64,000 nt of DNA, from positions 73,963 to 137,962 of the forward strand of contig DAOQAG010000004.1 in NCBI GenBank assembly GCA_035353815.1, given 5' to 3'. Shown one piece after another: positions 9,301-18,800 of the stretch (position 1 is the stretch's first letter; each line of letters opens with the position of its first letter). Under the pieces are notes generated by a model. The model was not told the DNA's origin. It made no database searches and worked only from the letters and a program-made list of their open reading frames with translations. The translations under genes and the position numbers were made by a program. The DNA is from JAKPUX01 sp035353815. Its GTDB lineage: Bacteria > Zhuqueibacterota > Zhuqueibacteria > Residuimicrobiales > Residuimicrobiaceae.

Positions 9301-10597
9301 ATCGGGCTACGCCATAACCTTTCATGCCGCTGTCATCCAGACCAATGCCGTGGCCGTGACCGATCTCGACGGGGATGGAGTGCGGGAGTGCTGGGTCAGC
9401 GACGGCAAGGCCATTCATCCCTGGGTGCTGGCGGAGAATCTCGCCGCACCGGGCATGCCTGTGGGCGTTACAGCGCAGCCGCGTGACGCCAGCCATGTCG
9501 ACCTCACCTGGTCGGCGGTGCCGGGTGCGCAAGGGTACCGCCTCTACCGCGGTCTGGCCGCGGACAGCCTCGCCTTTTTCTTCCGGGTTGATCAGACCGC
9601 CTGCAGCGACACCCTGGTGCAGCCGGGGGTACGCTATTACTATGCGGTCGCCGCTGTGGATTCGGCGCGCACGCCCTCCGAGAGCCTGCGCTCCGCCGTG
9701 GTCTCGGCGCGCCCCGGCGAGCGGCCGGCCCTGCGTTCCGCCGCGGTCAGCAGCGAAAGCGCCCTGCGCCTGCGCTTCAGCAAGGCGATGCAAACCGGCG
9801 CGCTCGGGGAGGTGCGGCACTATCGCATCACCCCGGGGGGCGGGTATCCGGAGACGGCGCTGCCGCTGGCTTCGGGCCGTGAGGTGCTGCTCAACCTGGC
9901 GGCGCCGTTGCCGGCCGGCAGCTTTCGGGTCGAGGTCAGCGGCCTGGTGGACGACGACGGCCTGCCGCTCGACACCACCCGCGCGGCTTGCGAGTTTACG
10001 GTCACGGCCGCAGCGAGCGCCCCCTATCTCGCCGCGATCTCCGCACCGGCCCGGGGGACGGTCGAGCTGATCTTCAGCGAGCCGATGCAACGGGCTGGAC
10101 TCGAGGAGCGCAGCAGCTATGATCCGGGAACGGGGCTTTATGTCGCCTGGGCGGAGGGGATCGCTCCCGATTACCGCACGGTCCGCCTGCACATCACCGG
10201 CAGCATCGCCTGGGGGGCGGTCGGCAAACCCTTGACGATCAAGGTTCGGGGGCTGCAGAGTGCCGCCGGCGTGGCGATGGTGAGCGGGCGCGGCGATGTC
10301 ATTCAGCTGCTATTTGCCGCAAAGAATCTGGACCATGTCCATACCTATCCCAATCCCTACCGCATGGGGGTCGATCCGGAGGGGATCACCTTTGCCGATC
10401 TCCCCGCCGCCGCCGAGATTCGCATTCTCACCGTCGAGGGGCGCACCCTGCGCGTGCTCGTCGAAGAGAACGGCGATGGCGGGCTGGTCTGGGATGGGCG
10501 CGATGAGGCGGGGCGCCTGGTCCCTGCCGGGATCTATCTTTTCCGGGTCACCGCCGCCGGCCAGGAGCGTCTCGGCAAACTGGCGATCGTCAGGTAA
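6329..10597 (+). CDS. Secreted subtilisin-like S8 serine protease with FG-GAP-like repeats, FnIII and T9SS sorting domain
   Basis: This 1422-residue secreted protein starts with a signal peptide (residues 1-28). A short propeptide-like region leads into a peptidase S8 domain with the full triad: Asp174 (GVIDTG), His251 (GHGTAVAG) and Ser406 (NGTSFSAP). Acidic DxDGDG-type repeats of the FG-GAP/VCBS kind follow from about 690 to 1030 (for example DFDGDGRPELILG). A fibronectin III-like domain lies near 1045-1130, then Ig-like segments. The C-terminus is a T9SS type A sorting domain (YPNPYR followed by WDGRDEAGRLVPAGIYLF). It is probably exported through T9SS and displayed on or released from the cell surface. 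coaE follows after 12 bases. Confidence 0.93.
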   Translation: MNRSFVRIVYCLAVLLSAAAFWSAAGAASGRSLLLKLKAPVAARDATHGLLKAGALPIGMLTDTSGIAGWRPFLAIAPALGKAAAAPAAAAAERAELGRWLILELTETADTEALLAELRALPEVECAALDHGFHTDWFPNDPLAGRQYALQKVAAAAGWEIERGRSSVVVGVIDTGIDYAHPDLAANLWINPGEDLNGNGRADSLDYNGIDDDGNGYVDDVQGWDFTDAPNYPDGGDYRERDADPMDEMGHGTAVAGIIAATADNGLGIAGLAPGCRLMNLRAFTAAGNGEEDDAAAALLYAVDNGAAVINMSWGDVTISQLLDDVLHYAAAMQVVLVASAGNSGSDEIHYPSAFANTISVGATDAKDQLAGFSNYGPSLDLVAPGVGILTTMRNALYDSSLNGTSFSAPFVSAAAALLISQDGTRSPDAVRGILTTTADDLGLQGRDIYYGAGRLNIARALAPQVESAVRIHSPWLDAGFPGGPIEIRGSAWTSSLQNYALEWGMGDDPAAWTPIAEPQSSRVLDGLLGVWAQPPARDTSYTIRLRVQNHNGTLEQSQVRIFVDQTAPVISGAGLLPMYAAENPACLIQFNSDDLAQGTLLYRRAGSGSAWQEEPMSYRTRQSRFLLTPAIASGPLELRVRAENTAGLQSQGDTLLQADLSQPPLNTMRYTRLDESLPHGHLLDRTADFDGDGRPELILGYAEGQAGPVTTLFSRDGSGFRQLFVLPEAAIPRSIGDSDGDGRLELLAGYGFTTWLYEVSGIAPFNLTLVRKWQGESSLQYWGSRLADLDGDGRSELIMRVVRSGSSAVDQFEIWRCTSKGEFSLLAALPNPTTGDNFNGVPHCETGDFDGDGRSEILLGDSDGDLYIYELDGSTCTLTWQERLPLLDAIDFITTGDYDGDGEPEFAAGCHSDPDLNTEHTYDSRHWCYRIYDKRGDNAFAIAAEWRFFGYESPKDFESGASSGDSDGDGRDELFMAVYPNLYVAEYTAESGYAITFHAAVIQTNAVAVTDLDGDGVRECWVSDGKAIHPWVLAENLAAPGMPVGVTAQPRDASHVDLTWSAVPGAQGYRLYRGLAADSLAFFFRVDQTACSDTLVQPGVRYYYAVAAVDSARTPSESLRSAVVSARPGERPALRSAAVSSESALRLRFSKAMQTGALGEVRHYRITPGGGYPETALPLASGREVLLNLAAPLPAGSFRVEVSGLVDDDGLPLDTTRAACEFTVTAAASAPYLAAISAPARGTVELIFSEPMQRAGLEERSSYDPGTGLYVAWAEGIAPDYRTVRLHITGSIAWGAVGKPLTIKVRGLQSAAGVAMVSGRGDVIQLLFAAKNLDHVHTYPNPYRMGVDPEGITFADLPAAAEIRILTVEGRTLRVLVEENGDGGLVWDGRDEAGRLVPAGIYLFRVTAAGQERLGKLAIVR

Positions 10598-10609
10598 CGG
10601 GAGCGCAGC

Positions 10610-11236
10610 ATGCTGCGAATCGGATTAACCGGTGTGATCGGCTGCGGCAAGTCGCGGGTGGCGGCCATGCTGCATGAGAGTCAGGGCATTCCGGTGATCG
10701 ACATGGACGAAGCCGGACGCGCGGCGGTCGAGCGCCCTGCGGTGCTGCGGCGGCTGGCGGTGGCCTTCGGCCCGGCGATCCTCACCCCGGCGGGGGCGCT
10801 CGACCGCCGCGCTCTCGGACGCATCGTCTTCGCCGATCCCGCTGCCTTGCGGCGCCTCAACGCCATCGTCCATCCCGCCATGCTCGCCATCGTCCGCCGC
10901 TGGATGCGCACGGCCGTCCGTCAGAGCGCCGCCCCCTACCTCTTCGTCGACACCGCGCTCCTCTTCGAACTCGGTTTCGAAAGCGAACTCGACCGCGTCG
11001 TCACCGTCTGCGCCCCCGCCGAACTCTGCCGCGAACGCATCATGGCCCGCGACCATCTCACCCGGCTGGAAGCCGACCAGCGCCTCGCCGCCCAGCTCCC
11101 CCAGGAGGAAAAATGTCGCCGGGCCGATTATGTGGTGGATAATAGCGGCAGCCTCGACGCGCTGCAAAAGCAGGCCGCGGCCCTCCACGTGTGGCTCCTC
11201 GAGCAGAATTCCTCTTTACATTCATTTCACTTTTAA
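10610..11236 (+). CDS. coaE: Dephospho-CoA kinase
   Basis: This is the last enzyme of coenzyme A synthesis, phosphorylating the 3'-hydroxyl of dephospho-CoA. The P-loop GVIGCGKS lies at residues 8-15. The usual DAD segment reads DMD here (VIDMDEAGR). The conserved stretches LDRRALGRIVF and LNAIVHPAM follow, and LLFELGFE matches the lid region. Its 208 residues are normal for the family. It sits between secretion genes with little spacing. panB and panC of the same pathway are 20 kb downstream. Confidence 0.93.
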   Translation: MLRIGLTGVIGCGKSRVAAMLHESQGIPVIDMDEAGRAAVERPAVLRRLAVAFGPAILTPAGALDRRALGRIVFADPAALRRLNAIVHPAMLAIVRRWMRTAVRQSAAPYLFVDTALLFELGFESELDRVVTVCAPAELCRERIMARDHLTRLEADQRLAAQLPQEEKCRRADYVVDNSGSLDALQKQAAALHVWLLEQNSSLHSFHF

Positions 11237-11296
11237 TTATATTCCACAGCGTTCTTGCTCCCCCATCGCCGGATCTCATCCTAGCAGAAAGAGAGC

Positions 11297-12961
11297 ATGG
11301 AAAAATCAGCATCACAACACATTCATGTCGTGCTGCTGCTCCTCATTGCCGGGCTGTCGGGTTGCCGGCAAAGTCCGGCCATTCTGGCCGAGGTGGGCCG
11401 GCACACCATCACCTGCGCCGACTATTCCACCCGCTATGAGGGGCTGCGCCGCAAGCTCGGGCTGCCCGACAACGGCCAGGTGCGCATGCAGATCCTCGAG
11501 GAGATGGTCGATGACGAGCTGCTGATGGCTGCGGCCGGCGAACGGGGCATGGACCGGGATGCCCCAGCCCGGCACGAGTTGGAGCGCCTGCACCTCCAGG
11601 CGCTGCTCGACCGCTTCGAGGAGGAGCACGTCGGCAAGCGGGTTCATGTCCGCGAAGCCGAACTGCGCGACTACTTCCTCCGCTTCAATACCCGCCTCAG
11701 GGCCCGCCACCTCTATGCCGCCTCTCGCCACAGCGCCGATTCACTCCATGCCCTTCTCCTGCAGGGTTGTTCGTTCACCTCTCTGGCGCGCAGCACCTTC
11801 AACGATTCGCGGCTGCGCGAGACCGGTGGCGACCTCGGCTGGTTCAGCGTCGACGAGATGGATCCTGCCTTCGAAAATGCCGCCTTCGCCCTGCGTCCCG
11901 GCGAGATTTCGCCGCCGGTCCGCACCGCGCAGGGCTACAGCATCATCCAGCTCCAGGATCGCGTCACCACCCCCTTGCTGAGCGAAACTGCCTACGCCCA
12001 GAAACGCCCCGGCCTGTTGCAGTACGCAGCGCTTCGGCAGCGCAAGGAACGCGCGCGTGCCCTGAGCGATTCACTGCGCCAGGCCCTGCAGATCACCTTT
12101 AATCCCGTCGTGCTCCGGCAGCTCTGGAGTGCGATCCGCGCCCGCTCCTCCGGCCAGGCCGAAATGCTCCTACCGGATACACTTGCGGCGCTCGACCCGC
12201 AGGAGATCGCCTGCTCCAGCGCCGGCCCATGGAGCGTCCAAACGCTGCGCGAGCGCGCTGCCTTTACCACCGAAGAACAACTGCAATGGGTGCACAATCC
12301 GGAGAACCTCCAGGACTGGATCGCGGGGCTGATGATCCGCGACCACATGCTCGCTCTCGCGCGGCAGGAGGGGCTGGACCGCCAGGAGGCCTGCCGGGTG
12401 GCGATCGAGCGCAAGACCGGGGAGTATCTGATCCGGCGGATGACCTCGGCCCTGGAGGCGGAGACGGTGGTGCCAGAGGACTCTCTCCGCGCTCTTTTCG
12501 CCCGGGACACGGCGCGGTGGGCCTTGCCGCCGCGCATTCATCTTGCCGAGATCGCCTTGCCCGATGCGGCGACGGCCCGCGACGCCGCCCGGCAGCTCCG
12601 CGGCGGCGCCGATTTTGCCGCGCTGGCGTTGCAGCTCTCGGTGCGCCGCTGGAGCGCGGAACAACTGGGCGATATCGGCTCCTTTACCCGCCAGGAACTG
12701 GGCGCCTGGGCGGACGAGCTCTTCGGCCTGCAGCTGGGGCAATGGTGCGGCCCGGTCCGCATCGATTCCCTCTTCATTCTCTTCAAATGCCTGGGCCGTG
12801 AGCACGATCGACCGCGCTCCTATGACCAGGCGCGAAGCGACATCGATAAGAGCCTGCGCCCGTTTTTTCAGCGCGCACATACAAAGGAGTTTTTGGCGAA
12901 GCGCCGGTCCGTGACCCGGATCCGCCTCTTCGCGGACAGAGTGCGAAAACTATCCATTTGA
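11297..12961 (+). CDS. SurA-like peptidyl-prolyl isomerase lipoprotein with two parvulin-type regions
   Basis: This 554-residue periplasmic chaperone is anchored as a lipoprotein (lipobox IAGLSGC, Cys23). An N-terminal SurA-type helical region covers about 25-135. A parvulin-type rotamase domain follows at about 135-225, containing GGDLGWFSVDEMDPAFENAAF and PPVRTAQGYSIIQL. A second, diverged parvulin-like region lies near 410-500 (LGDIGSFTRQELG, FGLQLGQWCGPVRI). Such proteins help fold outer-membrane and secreted proteins. Its place just before a TonB receptor and T9SS cargo fits a helper role. Activity of the second domain is doubtful. Confidence 0.85.
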   Translation: MEKSASQHIHVVLLLLIAGLSGCRQSPAILAEVGRHTITCADYSTRYEGLRRKLGLPDNGQVRMQILEEMVDDELLMAAAGERGMDRDAPARHELERLHLQALLDRFEEEHVGKRVHVREAELRDYFLRFNTRLRARHLYAASRHSADSLHALLLQGCSFTSLARSTFNDSRLRETGGDLGWFSVDEMDPAFENAAFALRPGEISPPVRTAQGYSIIQLQDRVTTPLLSETAYAQKRPGLLQYAALRQRKERARALSDSLRQALQITFNPVVLRQLWSAIRARSSGQAEMLLPDTLAALDPQEIACSSAGPWSVQTLRERAAFTTEEQLQWVHNPENLQDWIAGLMIRDHMLALARQEGLDRQEACRVAIERKTGEYLIRRMTSALEAETVVPEDSLRALFARDTARWALPPRIHLAEIALPDAATARDAARQLRGGADFAALALQLSVRRWSAEQLGDIGSFTRQELGAWADELFGLQLGQWCGPVRIDSLFILFKCLGREHDRPRSYDQARSDIDKSLRPFFQRAHTKEFLAKRRSVTRIRLFADRVRKLSI

Positions 12962-12974
12962 CAGGACGCTGCGG

Positions 12975-15725
12975 ATGAAAAAAGCCTTCATCGTTCTCTT
13001 GACGGGCGCCGCCCTGCTCGGCACGCTCCCCGCCCGGGCCCAGAACGCCGGCAAAATCGCCGGCGTGATCAGCGACCGGGAGACCGGCGCACCCCTTCCC
13101 GGCGCCAATATCCTCGTGCAAGGTACCTCACTCGGCGCAGTATCGGATCCGGAGGGCCGCTATATGATCCTGCACGTCCCCTCGGGACACTATACCCTCC
13201 AGGTGAGCCTCATGGGCTACCGGCGCGTCACCATCCGGGACGTGGAGGTGCTCACCGACCTGACCACGCCCCTCTCCCTGCGCATGGCCGCGGAGGCGGT
13301 GCAGATGCAGGAGGTGGTCATCACCGCCGAACGCCCGTTGGTGCGCAAGGACCTCACCTCCTCGGAGGCGCGTATTCAGGCCGACCGCATCGCCGCCATG
13401 CCGGTCCAGGAACTGGGCGAGATCATCGATCTGCAGGCGGGCATTACCCGCGACAGCGGCGGCGGACTGCATATCCGCGGCGGCCGCTCCTCCGAAGTCG
13501 CCTATATGGTCAACGGCATCAGCATTACTGACGACTATAACCGCAGCCAGTCCCTCACCGTCGAGAACGAGTCCGTTCAGGAACTGCAAGTGGTGAGCGG
13601 CACCTTCAACGCCGAATACGGCAACGCGATGAGCGGGATCATCAACATCATAACCCGGACCGGCGGCAGCAAGCTCAGCGGCAGGGTGGAGGCCTGGTCG
13701 GGGGATTACGTCAGCAGCCACAAGAACATCTTTTGGAACATCGACGACCTCAATCCCCTTGCCGAGAATAACCTCCAGGCCACCCTGAGCGGCCCGATCC
13801 GCAAGGACCGACTGACTTTCTTCCTCACCGGCCGGCGCTACCATAATGAGGGCTGGCTCTACGGTCCCCTCGCCTATCTGCCCGGCGGCCGGGTCACCAG
13901 CAACGGCCGGGTGGCCCACGGCGACAGCAGCCCGGTCGCCATGAACGGCAACGAACGCTGGAGCGGCCAGGGAGCGCTGAAATACAAGATCTCGCGGCCC
14001 CTTTCGCTCAAATTCGACCTCCTCGGCAGCAGCTACGACAGCCATTGGTACAATCACAGCTACCGCCTCAATCCCCAGGGGCTGCGCGGCGCCCGAGGTT
14101 ACGGCGCGACGGCTATCGCCAACCTGACCCATCTCCTCAGCCCGAAGACCTTTTACGAGGCGATCTTTTCCTGCAAATACAATCAGGATCTCTCCCGCCT
14201 CTATGACGATCCCGAGGATGCGCGCTATGTTCATCCCGACTCCCTCACCGCCGGCACCTACGCGTTTATCAAGGCGGGCACCGATTCCTACCGCTCGCGC
14301 CGCAAAACCGGCAGCTTCATCGGCAAGCTTGATCTAACCAGCCAGGTAACGCCGCACCATCAGGCCAAAACCGGCATCGAGCTGCAGCACGACCGCGTCG
14401 AATACGAGACCCTGACGCTGGTCCCGGCCACCGATGCCAGCGGCCTGCAGCTCGATCCCTACAAGCCGGCCCTCCTCGACATCTCCACCTCCAACCATGC
14501 CCTGATGACGCGGCGGCCGGACAAGTTCGCCGCCTATATCCAGGACAAGATCGAATATGATAATGTGATCATCAACGTCGGACTGCGCTTCGACTATTTT
14601 CTCGCCAACGGCCATGTGCCCGCCGATCCCCGGGATCCCAATATCTACAATCCCATGAAGCTCGGCCATATCTATAAGGATCTCAATGGCGACGGCGTCA
14701 TCGGCATCGCCGAGCAGACCAGCGACAACGCCTATACCCTGGCCGAGCGCGAGAGCTTCTGGTTCAACAAGACCAGTGCCAAGTCGCAGTGGAGCCCGCG
14801 GTTCGGCATCGGCTATCCCATCACCGACAAGGGGATCATTCACTTCTCCTATGGCATCTTTCAGCAAATCCCCGAGTACAGCCAGCTCTATGAGGGCGAC
14901 CAGATCAAGCTGAGCGAGGGCCAGGGCATCTGGGGGCCGTACGGCAATCCCGATCTCAAGCCGCAGCGGACTACGATGTACGAATTGGGCCTGAAGCAGC
15001 AGATCGCCAGCCATATCGGCATCGACGTCACCGGCTATTACCGCGACATCCGCGACTGGATTTCAACCAGCGCCGCCATCCCCACCTGGTCCACTGGGGT
15101 CACCTACTCCAAAAAGATCAACCGCGATTTTGCCAACGTCAAGGGCATCGCTTTGACTGTCACCCGGCAGCTCGCCAACAGCTACGGCTTCGATCTCGAT
15201 TACACCTACCAGATCGTCCAGGGCACCAACTCGAGCCCGGAGGATGAATACCTGGCACTGAACAACGGGGTCGAGCCCAAAAAGAGCCTCTCCGCCCTCG
15301 ACTGGGATCAGCGCCACGCCTGCAATTTCACCTTTTACTTCCAGCAGCCCGGCTGGGGCTGGAACGCCATCGTCAGTTACAACTCCGGCCAGCCCTATAC
15401 CCCGGAGATCATCTCCGGCACCCTCACCGGGCAGAACGTCCTCTCCGGTCTGGCGACCAACAGCCGGATCAAGCCGGGGCGCTTCTCCATCGATCTCAAT
15501 GCCTTTAAACGCCTGGCCCTGCTCGGCCGGGAGTGCGAGTTCTTCGCCCGGGTCTATAATCTGCTCGATGCCCGTAATCCCCTCACCATCTGGGCGGACA
15601 GCGGCAAGCCCGATTACACTTTTTATGAAGCACAGGCGACGGAGGCGGACCCCTCGTGGTTCCTCCGGCCTGATTACTATTCCGAACCGCGCCGCATTCA
15701 GTTCGGGATGCGGATGATTTTCTGA
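12975..15725 (+). CDS. TonB-dependent outer-membrane receptor with carboxypeptidase-regulatory-like N-terminal domain
   Basis: This 916-residue barrel has a signal peptide cleaved after ARA (about residue 22). A carboxypeptidase D regulatory-like beta-sandwich spans about 27-110 (GVISDRETGAPLPGANILV). The plug domain lies near 115-225, with GGLHIRGGRSSEVAYMVNG and FNAEYGNAMSGIINIITR. A 22-strand-type barrel ends in a terminal phenylalanine (MRMIF), as expected for BamA substrates. This domain order is that of SusC-like and related receptors importing glycans, peptides or metal complexes. No SusD partner lies next to it; the neighbours are a T9SS cargo and a PorV-like barrel. The ligand is unknown. 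Confidence 0.9.
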   Translation: MKKAFIVLLTGAALLGTLPARAQNAGKIAGVISDRETGAPLPGANILVQGTSLGAVSDPEGRYMILHVPSGHYTLQVSLMGYRRVTIRDVEVLTDLTTPLSLRMAAEAVQMQEVVITAERPLVRKDLTSSEARIQADRIAAMPVQELGEIIDLQAGITRDSGGGLHIRGGRSSEVAYMVNGISITDDYNRSQSLTVENESVQELQVVSGTFNAEYGNAMSGIINIITRTGGSKLSGRVEAWSGDYVSSHKNIFWNIDDLNPLAENNLQATLSGPIRKDRLTFFLTGRRYHNEGWLYGPLAYLPGGRVTSNGRVAHGDSSPVAMNGNERWSGQGALKYKISRPLSLKFDLLGSSYDSHWYNHSYRLNPQGLRGARGYGATAIANLTHLLSPKTFYEAIFSCKYNQDLSRLYDDPEDARYVHPDSLTAGTYAFIKAGTDSYRSRRKTGSFIGKLDLTSQVTPHHQAKTGIELQHDRVEYETLTLVPATDASGLQLDPYKPALLDISTSNHALMTRRPDKFAAYIQDKIEYDNVIINVGLRFDYFLANGHVPADPRDPNIYNPMKLGHIYKDLNGDGVIGIAEQTSDNAYTLAERESFWFNKTSAKSQWSPRFGIGYPITDKGIIHFSYGIFQQIPEYSQLYEGDQIKLSEGQGIWGPYGNPDLKPQRTTMYELGLKQQIASHIGIDVTGYYRDIRDWISTSAAIPTWSTGVTYSKKINRDFANVKGIALTVTRQLANSYGFDLDYTYQIVQGTNSSPEDEYLALNNGVEPKKSLSALDWDQRHACNFTFYFQQPGWGWNAIVSYNSGQPYTPEIISGTLTGQNVLSGLATNSRIKPGRFSIDLNAFKRLALLGRECEFFARVYNLLDARNPLTIWADSGKPDYTFYEAQATEADPSWFLRPDYYSEPRRIQFGMRMIF

Positions 15726-15805
15726 CACAGCTGTTCTCGCAGGAGGCCTCCCCCTTGCGGCAGGGATCCTGAACGCGTTGCGTTTTGACCAAACGGGAAT
15801 TTTAC

Positions 15806-18800
15806 ATGAAGAACAGATCGCTCCTGGCACTTGTACTCTGGCTTTTCCTGCTGCCGGCTGACCCGGCGGCACCTGCGGAGCTGCGTCACACCCCCTCCAA
15901 AATGCGCGGCGATGTCAACTTCCGCGCCTGGTCCAACATCGACGGCAACAACGTACGCACTTCGATCTTTAATTCGGGCTACAGCGGCGCCCCGCGCGAG
16001 GTGGCCGAGTCGGTCAATTATGAATGGCCCAAAAATACCGGACGCATCTATATCTCCATCGTCGGCATCTGGGTCGGCGGCGAGGTGACCGACGCCACCG
16101 CAACGCCGGTGCAAATCGTCAATGTCTTTGCCTGGCGCACCAGCCCGGCCGGCAAAACCTGGACCATGGAACCAGTACCCGGCTATCTTAATCCGGATCA
16201 GGCCACCCTGGCCGTCGCCAAGAGCGACAATCCGCGGAGCTGGCCGCCCGCTTCGCAAAACGGCTGGCGCGACAAATGGGACGACCCGGTCGATCCCGGC
16301 TGGATCGGCTCCTGGAACGGCTTCTTCGGCAAGAACGTCTTCAATGCCGACCAGGAGCTCTTTTACCGCTGCTCCGACGATCTCTACGACCGCTATAATT
16401 ATCTCCCCGATACCACCGATGCCTCGCGCCGCGGCCTCGGCTTGCTCATGGATGTCCGTGCCTTCGCCTGGACCCAGGTGCTCATCAATGACAATATCTT
16501 TTTCATCCATGACATCTTGAACGACGGCACCAAACGCATCCCTAAAACCGCTTTCCTCATCTTTCTCGCCGACTATGTCGGCGGCGATGGCACCGATGAT
16601 CAGCCCTATATCGATCTGCAATCCGATCTCGCCTATCTCACCGATTCGGACCGTGTCGGCATCAGCGCCTTTGGCGGCGAACCGGTAGGCGTGGCCGGAA
16701 TCAAGTACCTCGAAACCCCGGGCAACGAGATCGACGGCATCGACAACGACGGCGATGCCGACGACAACCCGGCCCTGCTCAATACCCCCGGGGTGGATAC
16801 CGAAACGGTGCTGCCCCATTTCACCGATGATGACTTTGGCGCGCGCAAGCTCCGCCCCGGCGATAAAATTGTCCTAATCGACCTGGCTACCTATGAGCGC
16901 CGCATCACCACCTATCCCGCGGGCGGCGGCAAGGTCATTAGCCTCGGCCAGGAGTACCTGCTGCCGGTGGAGGGGGTCTCGCTGCAGGAGGATACCACCG
17001 CCAACCTCCGCGATGACGACCTGGATGGCCTGATCGATGAATCCTTCTCCCTGCACCGCTGGCGCTACGACGAGATCCGCCAAGTCGAAGGTCCGGTGCG
17101 GTATATCAATTATCTCTCCTTCAATGCGGGGGATACACTCAAGCGCGGCCTGATCGTCCCCGGCAAGAATACTGCGCAAAGCTATGCCACAGTCGCGCCG
17201 ATGATCGACGAATCCCGAGATGATCAGTTCGACAACGACCGCGACTGGGACGCTTACAACGACGATCTCGGACTCGACGGCGTCAAGGGGACCGGCGATC
17301 CCGGCGAGGGCGACGGCCTCGCCTCCAGTGGCAGCGGCACGGAATTCCCTGGCGAACCCAATATCGACAAGACCGACGTCTCCGAAACCGACCTGATCGG
17401 CCTGACCTCAGCGGTGCAAATCCCGGCCGGCGACATCGCCTACAATACCACGCCCGATCGCTATCTCTGGCAGACCTTCATGTCGCCCGGTATCTTTGAT
17501 CTGCCGCGCCCGACCGGCGAGTATGACACCTTTGTCGCCTCCGGCTTTTTCCCCATGGAGCCGGGACAGCGCCAGCGCATGGCCATCGCCGTGGCGATCG
17601 CCGGCGGCGGCCAAACCAAGAATGACGATATCGCCAGCGTCAATGAAAAGCTCGCCAACGCCCGCAAGGCCTATGACGCCGACTATCAGTTCGCCAAGGC
17701 GCCCACCCAGGTTACTCTCACGGCCGTCCCCGGCGACGGCAAGGTGACCCTCTACTGGGACGACCTCGCCGAACGCTCCGTCGACCGCTATATAGCCGAT
17801 ATCGGCGGCCCCAGCGAGGATTTTGAAGGCTACCGTGTGTACCGCGCCACCGATGCCGCTTTCCTCGACGCCAAAACCATCACCGACGGTTTTGGCGTGG
17901 CGCGCCTCTATAATCCCATCGCCCAGTTCGATCTTGCCGACGGCGTCAGCGGATTCGATCCGGTCGGGTACAGCGGCGTGCGCTTCTGGCTCGGGGAGGA
18001 CAGCGGGCTCAGACACTCCTTTGTCGACGACGGGGTCATCAACGGCCAGCGCTACTACTATGCGGTCACCGCCTACGATTTTGGCTACGCCGCCGCCGGC
18101 ATCGCTCCGACCGAAACCCCGATCGGCATCTCGGTCGCCCTCGACGGCACCATCACTACCGGCAGCAATGTCGCCGTCGTCCGGCCCTCCGCTCAGGCCG
18201 CCGGCTATCTGCCGCCGGAGGTCGCCAGCTTTGCCCACAGCAACGGCAGCGCCACCGGCACGGTGACCATTGCGGTGATCGATCCTGCGGTCATCCTTAA
18301 CGACCATATGTACGAGATCACCTTCGAGGATACGACCATCACCGGCCCGAAGAACAGTGATACGCTGAGGACGAAGAATTTTTCAATCACCGATCTCACC
18401 GCCGGCGCGCCCCGTATCGTTCGCAGCACCCTGCTTGGCGCGGACGACGAGATCCCGGTTTTCGATGGCCTCCAGCTCAAGCTGCTGAATGAAAAGAGCG
18501 TCTCGATCGACCTCGAGCGCTCGGGATGGAACCACACGCAGGTACAGCCTTACTCCTTTTCGCCGGTCACCTTCATCGGCGTGCAGGGGGTGCGGCGCCC
18601 GTGCGATTATCAGCTCATCGTCGGCGCGGACGGCATGAGCGCCTCGAAGGATACCACCATCGGTTATTACAAACTGCGCTCCCGCAGCGTCAATTTCAAG
18701 GTGCGCAACCTTTCGGAGGCGCGGGACGTTGACTTTGCCTTTGCCGAACTCGACGGCAACGACGGCCGCTTCTCGGTCGATCCCCAAGATGCCAACAAAA

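Noticed and set aside
7580..10192. Very long open frame (870 codons) on the minus strand under the S8 protease gene
   Set aside because: It is an antisense shadow produced by high GC and codon bias. It has no recognisable domain, and the plus-strand gene has intact catalytic motifs. The same holds for long minus frames at 20784-22823, 37523-40024 and 41523-43928.
12975..15725. Calling the receptor a SusC and the next gene a SusD
   Set aside because: The next gene lacks a lipoprotein signal and SusD TPR-like features and instead ends in a T9SS sorting domain.
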